In this document: positions 17,176-18,771 of the stretch, piece by piece
Position numbering within the stretch: position 1 is the first letter of the stretch
Layout: every line of letters starts with the position of its first letter
Source: Beroe ovata
Lineage: Eukaryota > Ctenophora > Nuda > Beroida > Beroidae
Direction of reading: 5' to 3'
NCBI GenBank assembly: GCA_946803715.1
Contig: CAMPET010000096.1
Span: 75,047 to 93,817 of the forward strand
Length of the DNA stretch: 18,771 nucleotides
Made by a program: the position numbers and the translations under genes
The notes under the pieces: generated by a model
The model's input: only the letters and a program-made list of their open reading frames with translations
What the model was told of the DNA's origin: nothing
The model's database searches: none

Positions 17176-18554
17176 GAACTCAGTTGATGATCAATCAAGA
17201 TCAATACAGGAATGTAATACACGGTGAACGGTGGTCAGTGATCTTGATCATATCATGCATCTGATGAATTTCTGGTATCATGAGATCAAAATGTGCCGAA
17301 TTGAATAGAGAAGAGTCTCAGATGTTGGATTGACCTGCTGCCAGAAGCATTCCTTTTTGGGCTATTCAATCAGCTCGTCAGTTGGACAGAGGAAATCAAC
17401 TTTGATGATCGGCGTGCATAGTCGTTAATCCTGAAAACTTCAAAAATTTTCGTGAAATGACATGAATAGCAGAGGAATACTTGTCATGACTGATCTAGAA
17501 TACCTGTCGGTAGCTAGGCGAATGCTTCCAGAGTTTAGGATAAAACATGATAGTTTAGGATGAGAGTTGAGACAAATATAATATATGCAACCCTGATCAT
17601 TCAGTATCCTACTCATTGGAGCAGTAATGTAAGACCTCGCTAGGCATATGCTATTTATCTTGAATATTACGAACTATGGACTGGTCCAAGAATTGAGAGC
17701 ATAAGAAAGAGGGGAGTCATTGTTATAATAGTTCTTAGTAAACTCAGTAATAGAGGCCGACTTTTGGTAGTGGCCCATGTTTGTCTGTTTGTACCGCCTG
17801 ATTTGCTGAATGTATTCAGGTTAAAAGCATGCTTTTTCTTTCCTGCCATCATGATATTATGACATGTAAACATCATTTATCTATAGGCTATCATCTGATT
17901 TTTAGAACATGAATATCACATGCCTTTTTTCCTCAGCCATATTCAAGATATTTTTGACTGATCGATTCTAAAAGCTCTACCCCGATAGTGCGAGTGTTCT
18001 TCACTCCAATTTGAGAGTACCGAATGTCAACAGCCACCATCTTTAACCTACGACTCATATTATATTGCCTGTCCAAATGCATTTATCCATGTATGCTGCG
18101 AGAGTGGAAATTTCCATGAACCTATGAATGAAGTTTGCTGGACTTAGTCTGAGGAAATTGGCTGACACTTTGGTCTCCGAAAGCTATCATCATTCATCTC
18201 TAGACATGTTTCAGGGAAATTTCCGGATTTCAGAGAACTCCATTTCGAGGAACCCAATGTTTCCTTTTCTTGAGAATAAAAATGAAACTTTATTGATCCC
18301 GTGTACGAGCATTTCAATGAGCGAAACATAATAGAGAAAACAAGCGAAATTTTTGAGTCGATAATACTCGACCTAACCTATATATATAACAGAGGAGTTA
18401 GTGAAACACCGCAATATGGTCAATGATATGAACCGCCAATTCCTAACATAAGTCTGACGAAATGTTCTCAAGACCAAGTCGAGTGTCATTAGTAGTGGCA
18501 AATTTCCCTATCGTCATAGTCATACATAATACCCTCTGCAATTATTCCTGCATG

Positions 18555-18579
18555 TGACGTCATTACGTCATTTTATAAA
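18555..18579 (+). promoter_or_regulatory. Tandem CRE sites followed by a TATA-like box
   Basis: TGACGTCA (18555-18562) abuts TTACGTCA (18563-18570); TATAAA follows at 18574-18579 in TTTTATAAAGG. A further half site TGACG lies at about 18594. Adjacent CREB/ATF sites next to a TATA box are a known promoter arrangement. No ORF follows within the remaining 190 bases, so any transcript would have its coding part outside the window. Confidence 0.4.
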
Positions 18580-18771
18580 GGTTAACATATTTTTGACGTA
18601 TAGGTAGCAATTTAAACTTCTTACTATAGCGCCATAGCGTATATATGTGGTTTCAAGTTGCAAAATATTTGTACGGTTTTTGAATAGTAACATGCGTGTT
18701 ACCCAACATGCGATTTAAAGATGAGCTCAGCTTTAAATTTAAAGGCGAGTTATAAAAAATTGACGATTTAA

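Larger units (their letters stand above)
16748..18771. other. Presumed intron and/or flanking sequence without recognised exons
   Basis: Upstream of the acceptor at 16748 on the minus strand no exon with good splice sites was found. The stretch contains the foldback at 16807-17071, a short inverted repeat at 17142-17175 and a promoter-like motif group at 18555-18579. Open frames of 60-76 codons occur on both strands at about 17000-17220, 17670-17870 and 18130-18330, but none looks conserved. Confidence 0.5.

Noticed and set aside
17303-17429. Plus-strand stretch reading RCWIDLLPEAFLFGLFNQLV and ending in a stop
   Set aside because: It looks protein-like but is only about 38 codons, has a stop just upstream and no good donor; chance is sufficient. 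It could be a relic.

Overview
The window is eukaryotic nuclear DNA. Coding segments are short exons joined by GT-AG introns, mostly 75-600 bp, with metazoan-type proteins and much non-coding repeat sequence. The best-supported gene encodes a mitochondrial aspartate/glutamate carrier with N-terminal EF-hands (SLC25A12/13, aralar/citrin), a eukaryotic family. Short introns, several haplotype-like repeats and single-N joins suggest an invertebrate draft assembly. A sponge or other early-branching animal is possible, but the sequence does not prove a phylum.

Layout. (1) About 37-3815, plus strand: the 3' eight exons of an adaptor-like gene, with an N-terminal segment resembling a CABIT domain and a long proline-rich, tyrosine-containing tail ending at 3815. 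(2) 3816-4469: the intergenic gap between two convergent genes, holding two abutting RFX-type X-boxes at 4400-4427. (3) 4470-12379, minus strand: a complete 15-exon aralar/citrin model of 671 codons plus stop, all phases agreeing, reading from EF-hand exons at high coordinates to the carrier domain at low coordinates. Its 3.3-kb intron 8 carries a ~2.1-kb satellite array of 140-152 bp units, a perfect hairpin, a 75-bp tandem duplication and an inverted piece of the same satellite. (4) 11377-14100: the first three exons of this gene appear again, once nearly identical and once diverged and cut off. Single Ns at 12388 and 13694 bound the extra copy, which points to redundant haplotype contigs rather than true duplication. 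(5) 14073-15262: a CpG-rich upstream region with a foldback repeat. (6) 15263-16747, minus strand: the 494-residue last exon of an unrecognised helical protein. (7) 16748-18771: no convincing exon; a 265-bp foldback element with a 101-bp perfect arm, and at the far end a tandem CRE followed by a TATA-like box.

The three genes show no shared pathway. Genes 1 and 2 converge tail to tail; genes 2 and 3 run head to tail on the minus strand. The observations most worth a second look are the tandem X-boxes, the long perfect foldback, the intronic satellite with its inverted block, the apparent relocation of the best Ca2+ loop in the carrier from EF2 to the last EF-hand, and the stop-free, frame-neutral intron 12.
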